DNA of 64,000 nucleotides from Microbacterium sp. GCS4. GTDB taxonomy: Bacteria > Actinomycetota > Actinomycetes > Actinomycetales > Microbacteriaceae. Where the stretch lies: positions 1-64,000 of the forward strand of contig NZ_LGYE01000004.1 of NCBI RefSeq assembly GCF_001262495.1, given 5' to 3'. The translations under genes were made by a program, and so were the position numbers. The notes beneath the pieces were generated by a model. The model searched no databases, was not told the origin of the DNA, and saw only the letters and a list, made by a program, of their open reading frames with translations. Below, piece after piece: positions 1 through 7,726 of the stretch (within the stretch, counting starts at the first letter, position 1; each line of letters starts with the position of its first letter).

Positions 1-101
1 AGACCGCCGGCACCGTCGGACTCATGAACACCGTCTCGGGAGCATCCACCCTCCCCGCCACCGTGTTCACCTGGGACGACCTCACCATCACCAAGCCCTG
101 A
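1..101 (+). CDS. C-terminal end of a probable secreted protein (partial)
   Basis: Only the last 32 codons are present, read from base 3 to the TGA at 99-101. They end ...TVFTWDDLTITKP. A closing beta-strand of the form V-x-(F/W)-D-D-(L/I)-x-(V/I) is typical of the last strand of concanavalin/LamG-like carbohydrate-binding modules at the end of secreted actinobacterial proteins. The family is inferred from this short tail alone; the function of the whole protein cannot be told. The reading frame is supported by GC-rich third positions and by the gap to the next gene. Confidence 0.5.
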   Translation, partial: TAGTVGLMNTVSGASTLPATVFTWDDLTITKP

Positions 102-165
102 GGCGACACCCTGAGGACGGGCGACCAGGGGACGAGCCGGGACCGGCGACGACGGGAGTGACGAG

Positions 166-813
166 ATGAACGAGATCACGATCGTCCTCGCCGCCTCCGG
201 CGCGCTGCTGCTCGGGGCCATGAGCCCGGGACCGAGCTTCGTCCTGGTCGCCCAGACGTCTCTGGGGGCCTCGCGTCGGGAAGGCGTGGCCACTGCGGTC
301 GGCGTCGGAGCCGGCGGGCTCGCGTTCGCCGTCCTCGCCCTGTGCGGCCTCATCGCCACTCTCATGGCGGTCGAACCGCTCTTCGTGGCCGCGAAGATCC
401 TCGGCGCCGCCTACCTCCTCTGGACCGCCGTCAAGATCTGGCGCGGAGCGCGCATCCCTCTCCCCCAGGTGCCCGCAGGAACGCGGCGGCAAGTCGGAGG
501 CCATCGACTGCACCGTGCATTCCTCCGCGGGTTCGCCGTTCAGCTCAGCAACCCGAAGACCGCGATCGTCTACGCGAGCGTCTTCGCCTCGCTCCTGCCC
601 GCGGAACCGACTCTCGGGCTGGCCGTCGCACTGATCTGCGGAGTCCTCGTCGTCGAGACGGGATGGTACTCGGCCGTGGCCGCAGGACTGTCGATCGCCG
701 TATTCAGAAGGGTCTACGAGCGGACCAAGGCCGGAGTCGACCGAGCAGCGGCCGTCCTGCTCGGGGCACTCGGGGTCAAGCTGCTCCTCTCGGCCTGGGA
801 ACGCCCCGCCTAG
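166..813 (+). CDS. LysE/RhtB-family amino-acid exporter
   Basis: 215 residues, the normal size for LysE/RhtB translocators, with about six hydrophobic segments. The N-terminus carries the family hallmark G-A-M-S-P-G-P-S-F (residues 17-25) followed by a second helix, and S-N-P-K-T-A (about residues 128-133) starts the C-terminal half. These proteins export amino acids or derivatives using the proton gradient; the substrate cannot be deduced. The ATG at 166 has a GGGAG ribosome-binding site about 8 nt upstream. The gene stands alone on the plus strand, followed by about 180 bp before the next gene. Confidence 0.88.
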   Translation: MNEITIVLAASGALLLGAMSPGPSFVLVAQTSLGASRREGVATAVGVGAGGLAFAVLALCGLIATLMAVEPLFVAAKILGAAYLLWTAVKIWRGARIPLPQVPAGTRRQVGGHRLHRAFLRGFAVQLSNPKTAIVYASVFASLLPAEPTLGLAVALICGVLVVETGWYSAVAAGLSIAVFRRVYERTKAGVDRAAAVLLGALGVKLLLSAWERPA

Positions 814-956
814 AGCATCCCGAGATCCGATCACGACCTCGCCCGGCGGTCACACAGCACCTCGCCCGAGCATCCGGACGACGCAGACGTCGATCCAGGC
901 TTCTACCGCGCGCCCGCGCCTGAGACAACCCCGTCGAGCGATCGGGCCGCCGACCG

Positions 957-962
957 TAGCCT
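957..962 (+). promoter_or_regulatory. Candidate -10 box for the FUSC gene
   Basis: TAGCCT fits the actinobacterial TANNNT -10 consensus and would place the transcription start near 969, giving a leader of about 25 nt with a GGGGAGG-like ribosome-binding site before the GTG at 994. I see no clear -35 box. Confidence 0.4.
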
Positions 963-993
963 TTCCTCCGGGGAGGTCGGCAGAGAGGACCCC

Positions 994-2103
994 GTGACGA
1001 ACATCCGCTCGCGCATCCGCCCGCAGCGCCCGGCGATCGTGGCCTCCCTGCATGACGCCGTGCGTCCCGCCCGGCTCCTGCTCGTGGCGAAGACCACGCT
1101 CGCGGTCGGACTCGCCTGGGTCGTCGCCCCGCACATGCCGGGCGTTACCCAGGAGTACCCGTACTACGCGCCGCTCGGCGCACTCGTGAGCATGTACCCG
1201 ACACTCATGGGCTCGATGCGCTCCAGTGTCCAGACCCTCCTGGGCCTCGCGACCGGCATCGGTCTCGCGACGATCGTCGTCATCACCGTCGGCCCGACGT
1301 GGTGGACGATCCCGGTGGTCGTCGGTGTCGGCGTCCTGCTGTCGGGGACGAACTGGTTCGGCGCCGGCAAGGAGTACGTGCCGATGGCCGCGCTGTTCGT
1401 CCTCATCATCGGAGGCCAGAACGCCGACGACTACTCCCTCGGCTACCTGACGCAGACGGCGGTCGGCGTCACGATCGGGCTGCTCGTCAACATCGTGATC
1501 GCTCCCGCACCGCTCACGCTCGCCGCCGCCGCGCGCGTGGACACCTTCCGCGACCAGCTCAGCACCCACCTGCACGACATCGGGAACGCCGTGACCGAAT
1601 CCTGGCCACCCGAGCATCAGCAGTGGGCGGATGACGCCGCATCGCTCGCCGAGACCACCAGCGGGCTGCGCGCCGCCCTCGCCGACGCCGACGACAGCCG
1701 CCGCGGCAACGTCCGCGCGCGCGGCGGACGCGGCGAGACGCAGCACGTCCACGCCGAGCTGGCGTCCCTCGACCGGATCGCCCACCTCATCCGCGACATC
1801 TCCGACGCCACCGCCGACACGATCTGGGATCGCCCGGGAGCCCTGCGCCTCGACCCCGCCCTCCCCGGGCCGCTCGCCGCCGCCTGCCATGCGGTCGCCG
1901 ACGTCATCGCGCAGCGCGAGCCCGATTCGGCCGAGGCGCATCGCGTGCGCGCCGATGCGGCCCGGGCCGTCCGACTGCTGCTCGAGACGGTCGACGACCG
2001 CACGATCGAGGCTCGTCGCACGATGGGCCCTGGCGTGCTCAGCGCCATGCACCTGCGACGCATCCTGATCCTCTGCGGCACCGGGAAATCTGCCGAGGAC
2101 TGA
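994..2103 (+). CDS. FUSC-family (aromatic acid exporter-like) membrane protein
   Basis: 369 residues. A hydrophobic N-terminal half (about residues 28-175, five to six membrane segments, with a P-x-x-A-x-x-x-x-x-x-x-P-T-L-x-G-S motif around residues 55-75) is followed by a long helical, charged cytoplasmic half. This is the FUSC/ArAE arrangement known from fusaric-acid resistance and p-hydroxybenzoate efflux proteins, in a single-copy form about half the length of the proteobacterial ones. The GTG start at 994 follows a purine-rich stretch. The role is probably efflux of aromatic or amphipathic acids; the substrate is not visible. Confidence 0.8.
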   Translation: MTNIRSRIRPQRPAIVASLHDAVRPARLLLVAKTTLAVGLAWVVAPHMPGVTQEYPYYAPLGALVSMYPTLMGSMRSSVQTLLGLATGIGLATIVVITVGPTWWTIPVVVGVGVLLSGTNWFGAGKEYVPMAALFVLIIGGQNADDYSLGYLTQTAVGVTIGLLVNIVIAPAPLTLAAAARVDTFRDQLSTHLHDIGNAVTESWPPEHQQWADDAASLAETTSGLRAALADADDSRRGNVRARGGRGETQHVHAELASLDRIAHLIRDISDATADTIWDRPGALRLDPALPGPLAAACHAVADVIAQREPDSAEAHRVRADAARAVRLLLETVDDRTIEARRTMGPGVLSAMHLRRILILCGTGKSAED

Positions 2104-2110
2104 ACGGCGA

Positions 2111-2329
2111 CTACAGCGCCCCGGTCAGCGCCGCGATGCCCACGAGCAGCGACAGGAGCGCGAGCACCAGGGCGATCGAGATCAGCACGATGTGCACCGT
2201 GAGGAACGCGGTCGGCTTACCCGCGGCATCCCTCGCCCTGGGGTCCTTGGCGACGCGGATGTAGAAGCGCGGCCACACGAGCGCATTGAACGCGGCGTTG
2301 AGGAACAGGACGACGGCGAGAAGAGTCAC
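2111..2329 (-). CDS. SCO4848-family small membrane protein
   Basis: 72 residues with two hydrophobic helices (about 1-20 and 42-68) separated by a conserved polar loop W-P-R-F-Y-I-R-V-A-K-D-P-R-A-R-D. This loop and layout match the actinobacterial SCO4848 family; its function is unknown. The reading frame stays open much further upstream, but only as the antisense of the sigma-factor gene. I place the start at the GTG 2329-2327 because TAGCGT (plus-strand 2337-2342) lies exactly 7 nt upstream, as in leaderless actinobacterial genes. A GTG three codons upstream is the alternative. It is divergent from the sigma gene and convergent with FUSC. Confidence 0.75.
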   Translation of the reverse strand: MTLLAVVLFLNAAFNALVWPRFYIRVAKDPRARDAAGKPTAFLTVHIVLISIALVLALLSLLVGIAALTGAL

Positions 2330-2342
2330 GCCTCCCACGCTA
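2330..2342 (-). promoter_or_regulatory. Leaderless-type promoter of the SCO4848-like gene
   Basis: On the minus strand TAGCGT is followed by 7 nt (GGGAGGC) and then GTG. The GGGAGG is too close to the GTG to act as an ordinary ribosome-binding site, whereas the TANNNT-7-GTG spacing fits a transcript beginning at the start codon. Confidence 0.45.
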
Positions 2343-2377
2343 GCGGCGGTGACGACCAACGGATTTCGACGCCGTCC

Positions 2378-2409
2378 ATGTATCAGAAAAGCCTTGCCGT
2401 GCTCCTGAT
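2378..2409 (+). repeat. 32-bp imperfect repeat, copy 1 (upstream of the sigma gene)
   Basis: This segment matches 7727-7758 at 26 of 32 positions without gaps. The matches lie in two blocks: the first 11 bases (ATGTATCAGAA) plus AGCC, and the last nine (GCTCCTGAT), separated by a variable 7-base core. Each copy carries the inverted arms ATCAG and CTGAT, 18 nt apart. Copy 1 ends 22 bp before the sigma-factor ATG; copy 2 starts 16 bp after the CHAT stop. It may be a promoter/operator read by the module's own sigma factor, or a boundary repeat left by insertion. Confidence 0.7.
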
Positions 2410-2431
2410 GGGTGTGCTCACAATAAGACTC

Positions 2432-3052
2432 ATGATCGACGGCGCACCCGACGGCGCCGCCCTCGATCCTGCACCGGACGACGGTGCGGCGCGCTGGCGA
2501 CGCGCCGCCGACTTCTTCGAGGCATGGCAGGACGGCGACAGCCGCGCGATGGACGACCTCGTGCGGCTCATGACGCCTGTCCTCTGGCATGTCGTGCGCG
2601 CCTACGGCCTCGAGCGCACGCTCACCGAGGACGTGATCCAGACGACCTGGATGCAGCTCGTCCGCGGGCACCGGTCGATCACCGAGCCGCGCGCCGTCTC
2701 GGCCTGGCTCACGACCACGGCGCGACGCGAAGCCTGGCGCGCGGGCAAGGCCGGACGCAGGGTCGAGACGACCGAGACCGACACGCTCGACGTCCTGCTG
2801 CCGCGGCAGGAGTCGGCCGAGGATCGCGCCGCGACCGGCGAACAGAGCCGCGCGCTCTGGTCGGCCGTGCAGCGTCTCGCGGACCGCTGTCAGCGACTGC
2901 TTCGCGTGATCGCCTTCGAGGAGCGCCCCGACTATGCTCGCCTCGCCAGCGAGCTCGGGATGCCGGTCGGCAGCATCGGCCCGACCCGGCAGCGCTGTCT
3001 CGCCAAGCTGCGCGCCCTACTGGACGGATCAGCACCGGCGGGTGCGTCGTGA
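2432..3052 (+). CDS. Sigma-70 family (ECF-type) RNA polymerase sigma factor
   Basis: 206 residues from the ATG at 2432. Region 2 is at about residues 27-95 (F-E-A-W-Q-D-G-D-S-R-A-M-D-D-L, then L-T-E-D-V-I-Q-T-T-W-M-Q-L). A linker with R-R-E-A-W-R follows, then a region 4 helix-turn-helix at about residues 145-195 (Y-A-R-L-A-S-E-L-G-M-P-V-G-S-I-G-P-T-R-Q-R). No extra C-terminal domain is visible. It should direct RNA polymerase to a small regulon. There is no good ribosome-binding site upstream of 2432; in-frame ATGs at 2378 and 2408 are less likely. The stop overlaps the next start by GTGA, so it heads a coupled operon with the small protein, S8 protease and CHAT genes. Confidence 0.88.
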   Translation: MIDGAPDGAALDPAPDDGAARWRRAADFFEAWQDGDSRAMDDLVRLMTPVLWHVVRAYGLERTLTEDVIQTTWMQLVRGHRSITEPRAVSAWLTTTARREAWRAGKAGRRVETTETDTLDVLLPRQESAEDRAATGEQSRALWSAVQRLADRCQRLLRVIAFEERPDYARLASELGMPVGSIGPTRQRCLAKLRALLDGSAPAGAS

Positions 3053-3510
3053 GCACGCCCGACCGCGAGGACGCCGAGCTGTTCGCGCAGCTGCGGTCGC
3101 TGTGGAGGGACGTCGATCCCATGCCGGCGAGCCTGATCGACCGGATGATCGCGGCCGTCGCCGCAGAGGGACTCTCCGAGGAGTACGCCCTGCTGACGCT
3201 CGTCGAACAGCCGCTCGGTGCGGTGCGCGGCGATGCCGACGCGCTTACCCTCCAGTTCAGCGACGGCACCACCAGCATCCTCCTGCACGTCACCGGTACG
3301 GCGAACGGCCGACATCGCATCGACGGCTGGGTCGACACGGCGGCCGCCGAGATCGAGCTGCGCCAGGGGGACCGCATCCGTACCACGTCGCCGAGCGAGA
3401 CCGGACGCTTCGCCTTCGACGACGTGCCAGACGGGTTCACGAGCGTGCGGCTGACCACCACGGTCGGCGGCGAGGCGCGCGTTCTGGCGACTCCGCAGTT
3501 CGAGTTGTGA
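3049..3510 (+). CDS. Small sigma-linked protein with carboxypeptidase-regulatory-like fold
   Basis: 153 residues from the GTG at 3049, overlapping the sigma stop. Residues 1-50 are helical and acidic (L-F-A-Q-L-R-S-L-W-R-D-V-D-P-M-P). The rest is beta-rich and ends like a CarboxypepD_reg-type Ig-like domain (I-D-G-W-V, then G-R-F-A-F-D-D-V-P-D-G-F near residues 125-137). No membrane helix or anti-sigma zinc motif is present, so a classical membrane anti-sigma factor is excluded. Its position directly after the sigma gene makes it the best candidate for the sigma regulator, and possibly for a protease substrate; that role is inference. Family assignment is moderate. Confidence 0.7.
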   Translation: MSTPDREDAELFAQLRSLWRDVDPMPASLIDRMIAAVAAEGLSEEYALLTLVEQPLGAVRGDADALTLQFSDGTTSILLHVTGTANGRHRIDGWVDTAAAEIELRQGDRIRTTSPSETGRFAFDDVPDGFTSVRLTTTVGGEARVLATPQFEL

Positions 3511-3525
3511 TCGATCGCGGGTCTC

Positions 3526-3580
3526 CCCGCACACGGAGCGGGGATTCCCGCACACAGAGCGGGGATTCCCGCACACACAC
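3526..3580 (+). repeat. 21-bp tandem repeat of small hairpins before the S8 gene
   Basis: Two full 21-bp units (3526-3546 and 3547-3567) and a partial third (3568-3580) are tandem. Each full unit contains CCCGC-ACACRGA-GCGGG, a 5-bp GC stem with a 7-nt loop. They sit in the 141-bp gap between the small sigma-linked gene and the S8 protease. A GTG at 3507 overlaps the upstream stop and opens a different frame through the repeats (7 codons per unit). The array could tune expression of the downstream genes, or be remnant coding sequence. Confidence 0.75.
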
Positions 3581-3651
3581 CGCGGACGACGTCCGCATGG
3601 ACGCGGGGCGACCCGCAGAAGATGCGGGGACGCCCGCGGAGGGGACCGACG

Positions 3652-5214
3652 ATGGAACAGCCGAGGGGATGGAGCTGGCAGGACAGAGCGGAGGGATCGA
3701 TCCGTCGAGGGACGGCTCTGGATCCGAACGTGGAGCCGGTGGAGGGCGTCCGCGCCTTCCCCACCGCATACCTGCCCGAGCGCCTGCTGATCACGTTCGA
3801 CCGGGACGACGACCACGAGGCCTACGACGGCGAAGTGAAGGCGCTGCGCGACGCCGCCGCATCCTTCGGGTGGGAACTCGACATCGAGTCCGAGGCGACG
3901 CGTCTGAACGCGGCTCCGCTGCTGCCGGGAGTGCCCGGTTTCCTGCGCGCGCGACTGCTCACACCGGATGAGGCCGTGCGCGGCGAGTCTCCCGTGGCGC
4001 CCGACGCCTGGCGGGTGCTTCAGCGTGCGCGACGGAGCACCCGTTCGACCATGCCGCGGACCAGCCTGGAGCACGTGGTGTCGATCGACCCCGTCGGGCT
4101 CAACCCGTTCAGCCGCACCAACCCCTTCAGCCGCACGAACCCGTTCAGTCGCACGAACCCGGTGCGCGGCGGAGGCTCCGGCGGGAGCGACGATTACCTC
4201 GAGCCGGGCCGCGGAGCCCGGCAGCCGGTGACCTGGGTGGGGCCGGCGCCGCAGCGCGGACCGGCGCCGAAGCGCGGCCGCAGGCCCGTCGTCGCGGTGC
4301 TCGACACCGGATGCGGCGTGCACGACTGGCTCCCCGATGACATCGTCACGCGTCAGGTCGAGCTCGACGGCGTGCCGATCGGGCTCACCGACGACGCCGA
4401 TCCGGAGCGCTACCCCGACCTGTACGGGCAGCTGGACGGCGAAATCGACGCCGTCGCCGGACACGGCACGTTCATCGCGGGCATCATCCGCCAGGCGGCG
4501 CCGGACGCCGACATCCTGTCCGTGCGGATGGCCGGAGCCCTCGGGGTGATCGACGAGAGCACATTCCTCACGACGGTCGCGCAGGTCGTGGAGCTGCTGC
4601 GTCGCCACCGCGCGGACCCCTCGACCGGGCATCCGATCGACGTGCTGAACCTCTCGCTCGGCTACTACCACGAGACCCCCGAGGACGGCCTGTTCAGCAC
4701 GACGCTCACCGCCCTGCTCGCGAAGGCCCGTGAGCTCGGATGCGTGGTGGTGTGCTCCGCGGGCAACGATGCGATCGACCGGCCGTCGTTCCCGGCATCC
4801 CTGTGGCCGTGGCCGGGAGCGGACAACGGCATCGTTCCCGACAAGGACGCGCCGCTGGTCTCCGTCGGCGCCCTCAACCCCTCCGCCCGCTCGGTCGCGT
4901 TGTTCTCGAACGTCGGACCGTGGGTGCGCGTCTACGCGCCGGGCGCGGCGGTCGTCAGCACGTCGCCCGGGTTCGTGGGTGGCGAGCAGGCGTCCACGCG
5001 GGCCGACGTCGACGGGCTGCACCGCGAGACGATCGACCCGGACGACTATCGGGGCGGCTTCGCGATCTGGAGCGGCACGTCGTTCGCGGCACCGTATGTC
5101 GCAGGACGGATCGCCGCACAGCTCGGGGCCGTGCCGCCCGACGGAGTCACGATGAAGGCGGCGGCGACGGCAGTCGACGCGGTCCTGAAAGGACTGCCGG
5201 CACCGCGGGACTGA
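3652..5214 (+). CDS. Cytosolic S8 (subtilisin-like) serine protease with NPFSRT repeat linker
   Basis: 520 residues from the ATG at 3652 (GGAGGGG, 7 nt spacing). There is no signal peptide or membrane helix, so it should act in the cytosol. Residues 1-145 form an N-terminal domain of unknown type. Residues 151-170 hold three perfect N-P-F-S-R-T units and a fourth N-P, then a Gly/Ser-rich linker. The S8 domain (about 212-515) has all catalytic residues: Asp218 in V-L-D-T-G, His271 in G-H-G-T-F-I-A-G, and Ser477 in G-T-S-F-A-A-P, with the S-A-G-N oxyanion Asn between. The repeat linker looks like a processing or docking site. It follows the sigma pair and precedes the CHAT protease, so this operon encodes two proteases of different fold. 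Confidence 0.9.
   Translation: MEQPRGWSWQDRAEGSIRRGTALDPNVEPVEGVRAFPTAYLPERLLITFDRDDDHEAYDGEVKALRDAAASFGWELDIESEATRLNAAPLLPGVPGFLRARLLTPDEAVRGESPVAPDAWRVLQRARRSTRSTMPRTSLEHVVSIDPVGLNPFSRTNPFSRTNPFSRTNPVRGGGSGGSDDYLEPGRGARQPVTWVGPAPQRGPAPKRGRRPVVAVLDTGCGVHDWLPDDIVTRQVELDGVPIGLTDDADPERYPDLYGQLDGEIDAVAGHGTFIAGIIRQAAPDADILSVRMAGALGVIDESTFLTTVAQVVELLRRHRADPSTGHPIDVLNLSLGYYHETPEDGLFSTTLTALLAKARELGCVVVCSAGNDAIDRPSFPASLWPWPGADNGIVPDKDAPLVSVGALNPSARSVALFSNVGPWVRVYAPGAAVVSTSPGFVGGEQASTRADVDGLHRETIDPDDYRGGFAIWSGTSFAAPYVAGRIAAQLGAVPPDGVTMKAAATAVDAVLKGLPAPRD
4102..4161 (+). repeat. Coding triplet repeat NPFSRT in the S8 protease
   Basis: Eighteen-base units encoding N-P-F-S-R-T occur three times in a row, followed by N-P. 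Codons differ between units (AGC/AGT, ACC/ACG), so the peptide rather than the DNA appears conserved. The repeat separates the N-terminal domain from the protease domain. Confidence 0.85.
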
Positions 5215-5247
5215 CTCGGCGCACTTCCGCCCGCACGCGCATACCGG

Positions 5248-5259
5248 CATTCTGGGAGG
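5248..5259 (+). promoter_or_regulatory. Possible internal promoter for the CHAT gene
   Basis: CATTCT, one base from TANNNT, is followed by GGGAGG and directly by ATG at 5260. The GGGAGG touches the start codon and is badly placed as a ribosome-binding site, whereas a 6-nt gap between the -10 box and the start codon fits a leaderless transcript. The CHAT gene might therefore also be transcribed separately from its operon. Confidence 0.35.
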
Positions 5260-7710
5260 ATGCCTCTGACCGCGCTCGAACTGCATCAGCGCGGCGTCGC
5301 GGCGGCCAACTCCCGGCGGTTCGGACAGGCGCGGCGCGCGCTCGCCACGGCATCCGCCCGCGCCTCCGATGACGACCTCCGCGCGCGCATCGACGGCACG
5401 CTGGCGTACGTCCTCGCGCAGACCGGCGAACCGGCCGAGGCCGAGCGGCTGTCGCGGGCCGCCCTCGCCAGGACGGGCCTGCGCGCCGAGACCCTCGCCG
5501 TGCTGAACGGCCAGCTCGGCACGCTGCTCATGCACGGAGGGCGACTCGACGAGGCCGAGGACTTCCTCACCCGCGCGATCGACGCCCTCGACGAGAACTC
5601 CGTCGAGCGGGCGAACCTCCTGATGAGCCGCTCCATGGTCGGGATGCAACGGCACGACCTCCCGCAGTGCGAGTCCGACCTCCGCGCCGCCATCGCTGTA
5701 TACGACGCCCTCGGCGACGAGGAGCCGCTGGCCGAGGCACGCCACAACCTCGGCTACGCGGCCCTGCTCGGAGGCGACCTCGTCACGGCGCTCGGCCACA
5801 TGACCGCGTCGCGCCCGACGTTCGCGGCCACGAGCGCCCTCGCCGTCGCGATCAGCGACCTCGACCGCGCCGAGGTGCTCCGCGACGCAGGACTGACCAC
5901 CGAGGCCGAGGAACTGCTCGGCAAGGTCGCGACGCAGTTCGGCGCACAGCGCATGCGGCAGTCCCGGGGCGAGGCGGAGTTCCACCTGGCGCGCTCCCTC
6001 CTGCGCCACGACCCGGCAGCGGCCGAGCGCTCGGCGACCACCGCCGCACGGCGGTTCACCGCCCTCGGCAGCGAGGGCTGGGCGGCGCGAGCCGAGGCCG
6101 TGCGGCTCGAGGCGCGGCTGCGCGCTCGTCCCGGCAGCTCCATCGATCACGGTCGGTTCGCGCGCACGAGCGCGGCACTCGCTCGCGGCGGCTTCGCGAC
6201 CGAGGCCACCGCGCTGACGCTGACCGCCCGACTGGCCGACGGGAAGCGGATGCCGCGGCTCGCCGCCGACGCCCCCACGCCGCTGCGACTCCGCGCCCAG
6301 GAGGTGCGCGCCGTCCGCGCCTCCGCCGCCGGACGCGACGCCGACGCGCGGCGGGCCGCGGCCGCGGGACTCGACCTGCTCACATCCTGGCAGCAGTCGT
6401 TCGGTGCGCTCGATCTGCAGGCCTCCGTCGCGATGCACGGCACCGAGCTCATGTTCGCGGGGCTCGCGGCGGCGGCGCGCTCGCGCGACCCGCGCATCCT
6501 GTTCGAATGGTCGGAGCGGGCACGGCACCTGAGCCAGCAGGTCGCGCCCGTGCGGCCGCCGCGCGATGCGGAGCTCGCGGCGGACCTCGCCGAGCTGCGG
6601 ATGCTGCGCGCCGATCTCGCGGGCTCCGACTGGACCGCCGATGCGCGGGTGCGGGTGCTGCGCGATCGGGTGCGCGACCGGCAGTGGTCGACGACCCGCG
6701 CAGGCTCCAGCCGCGATCGACTCGATCTCACGGCGACGCGCGAACGCCTCTCGCCCGGCACGGCGGTGCTCGCCTACGTGTTCACCGGCGTCGACCTGCT
6801 CTGCACCGTGGTGACGGCGGGCGGCGCGACCGTCGTCGAGCTGTCGTGGCCTCGCATCCGCACCGCACTGGATGGGCTCCGGGCCGATCTCGACGTCGCC
6901 GCGCTCACGCACGGCGGCCCGATGGCCGGTATCGTCGCGCGATCGCTGGACGAGCGGATGCAGGTGCTCGACGTCGAGCTCTTGCGGCCGGTCCTCGCCG
7001 CGGCGCACGGCGCCGAGCGGCTCGCACTCACCGTGCCCGGCATCCTCGGCGGCATCCCGTGGGCGATGCTCCCCGGCACGGCGAGCGTCCCGTTCACGAT
7101 CGCCACCTCGGTGTCGCGCTGGCTCGGCGACGACACCCGGGATGGCAGGCCGGCCCCGCGGGCGACGACGACAATGCGCCGGGCCGGATTCGCGGCAGGT
7201 CCGAGGGTGGTGCGTGCCGACGAGGAGGTGCACACCGCGGCGAGCGCGTGGACGGATGCCACGGTGCTCACGGGCGACGCGGCGCGGGTCTCCGACGTGA
7301 TCCACCTCGCCGCCGACGCCGACGTGCTGCACATCGCCGCGCACGGCCGCCACGCGGTCGACAATCCGCTGTTCTCGGGATTCGAGCTCGTCGACGGCAC
7401 GCTGTTCGGGTACGACGTCGATCTGATCCCGCGCGTTCCCGAGACCGTGGTGCTGTCGGCGTGCGAGCTGGGCCGTTCGTCCGTGCGGTGGGGGGAAGAG
7501 GCCCTGGGCATGACGCGCGTCTGGCTGCACGCGGGGACGCGGTGCGTGATCGCGGCGCCGGTGGTCGTCGCCGACGACGTCGCATGCGAACTGCTCGGCG
7601 CGGTGCACGCACGTCTCGCGGTGGGCGTCGCGCCCGCGGTCGCCCTGGCCTCGGCATCCGAGTCGACCGGGCTCCGCGCCCCGTTCCAGTGCCATGGCGA
7701 CGGGCTCTGA
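5260..7710 (+). CDS. TPR-CHAT caspase-like cysteine protease
   Basis: 816 residues. Residues 1-480 are a superhelix of tetratricopeptide-like helical pairs (for example A-R-H-N-L-G-Y-A-A-L-L-G-G-D around 165-178). The C-terminal third is a CHAT domain with the caspase-clan dyad: His695 in H-I-A-A-H-G and Cys735 in L-S-A-C-E-L-G. The usual CHAT opening L-x-G-I-P-W-A-M-L-P lies near residue 600. Both catalytic residues are intact. TPR-CHAT proteins are proteases that act when the TPR part senses a partner; Csx29 of the type III-E CRISPR Craspase is the known example, and it acts on a sigma-inhibiting protein. Here the gene ends an operon that starts with a sigma factor, without CRISPR. Confidence 0.9.
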   Translation: MPLTALELHQRGVAAANSRRFGQARRALATASARASDDDLRARIDGTLAYVLAQTGEPAEAERLSRAALARTGLRAETLAVLNGQLGTLLMHGGRLDEAEDFLTRAIDALDENSVERANLLMSRSMVGMQRHDLPQCESDLRAAIAVYDALGDEEPLAEARHNLGYAALLGGDLVTALGHMTASRPTFAATSALAVAISDLDRAEVLRDAGLTTEAEELLGKVATQFGAQRMRQSRGEAEFHLARSLLRHDPAAAERSATTAARRFTALGSEGWAARAEAVRLEARLRARPGSSIDHGRFARTSAALARGGFATEATALTLTARLADGKRMPRLAADAPTPLRLRAQEVRAVRASAAGRDADARRAAAAGLDLLTSWQQSFGALDLQASVAMHGTELMFAGLAAAARSRDPRILFEWSERARHLSQQVAPVRPPRDAELAADLAELRMLRADLAGSDWTADARVRVLRDRVRDRQWSTTRAGSSRDRLDLTATRERLSPGTAVLAYVFTGVDLLCTVVTAGGATVVELSWPRIRTALDGLRADLDVAALTHGGPMAGIVARSLDERMQVLDVELLRPVLAAAHGAERLALTVPGILGGIPWAMLPGTASVPFTIATSVSRWLGDDTRDGRPAPRATTTMRRAGFAAGPRVVRADEEVHTAASAWTDATVLTGDAARVSDVIHLAADADVLHIAAHGRHAVDNPLFSGFELVDGTLFGYDVDLIPRVPETVVLSACELGRSSVRWGEEALGMTRVWLHAGTRCVIAAPVVVADDVACELLGAVHARLAVGVAPAVALASASESTGLRAPFQCHGDGL

Positions 7711-7726
7711 GACTTTTCTCCACTCG

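Noticed and set aside
2111..2671. A 186-residue version of the SCO4848-like protein
   Set aside because: The N-terminal two-thirds is antisense to the sigma-factor gene; the family is only about 70 residues long.
3526..3580. CRISPR-like array
   Set aside because: The 21-bp units are directly tandem without spacers, and no cas genes are present.
2932..7695. A 1587-codon open frame on the minus strand opposite the sigma/S8/CHAT genes
   Set aside because: Its sequence is rich in Arg, Ala, Gly and His in the pattern expected from antisense reading of very GC-rich plus-strand codons. It has no recognisable domain, and the plus-strand proteins have intact catalytic motifs.
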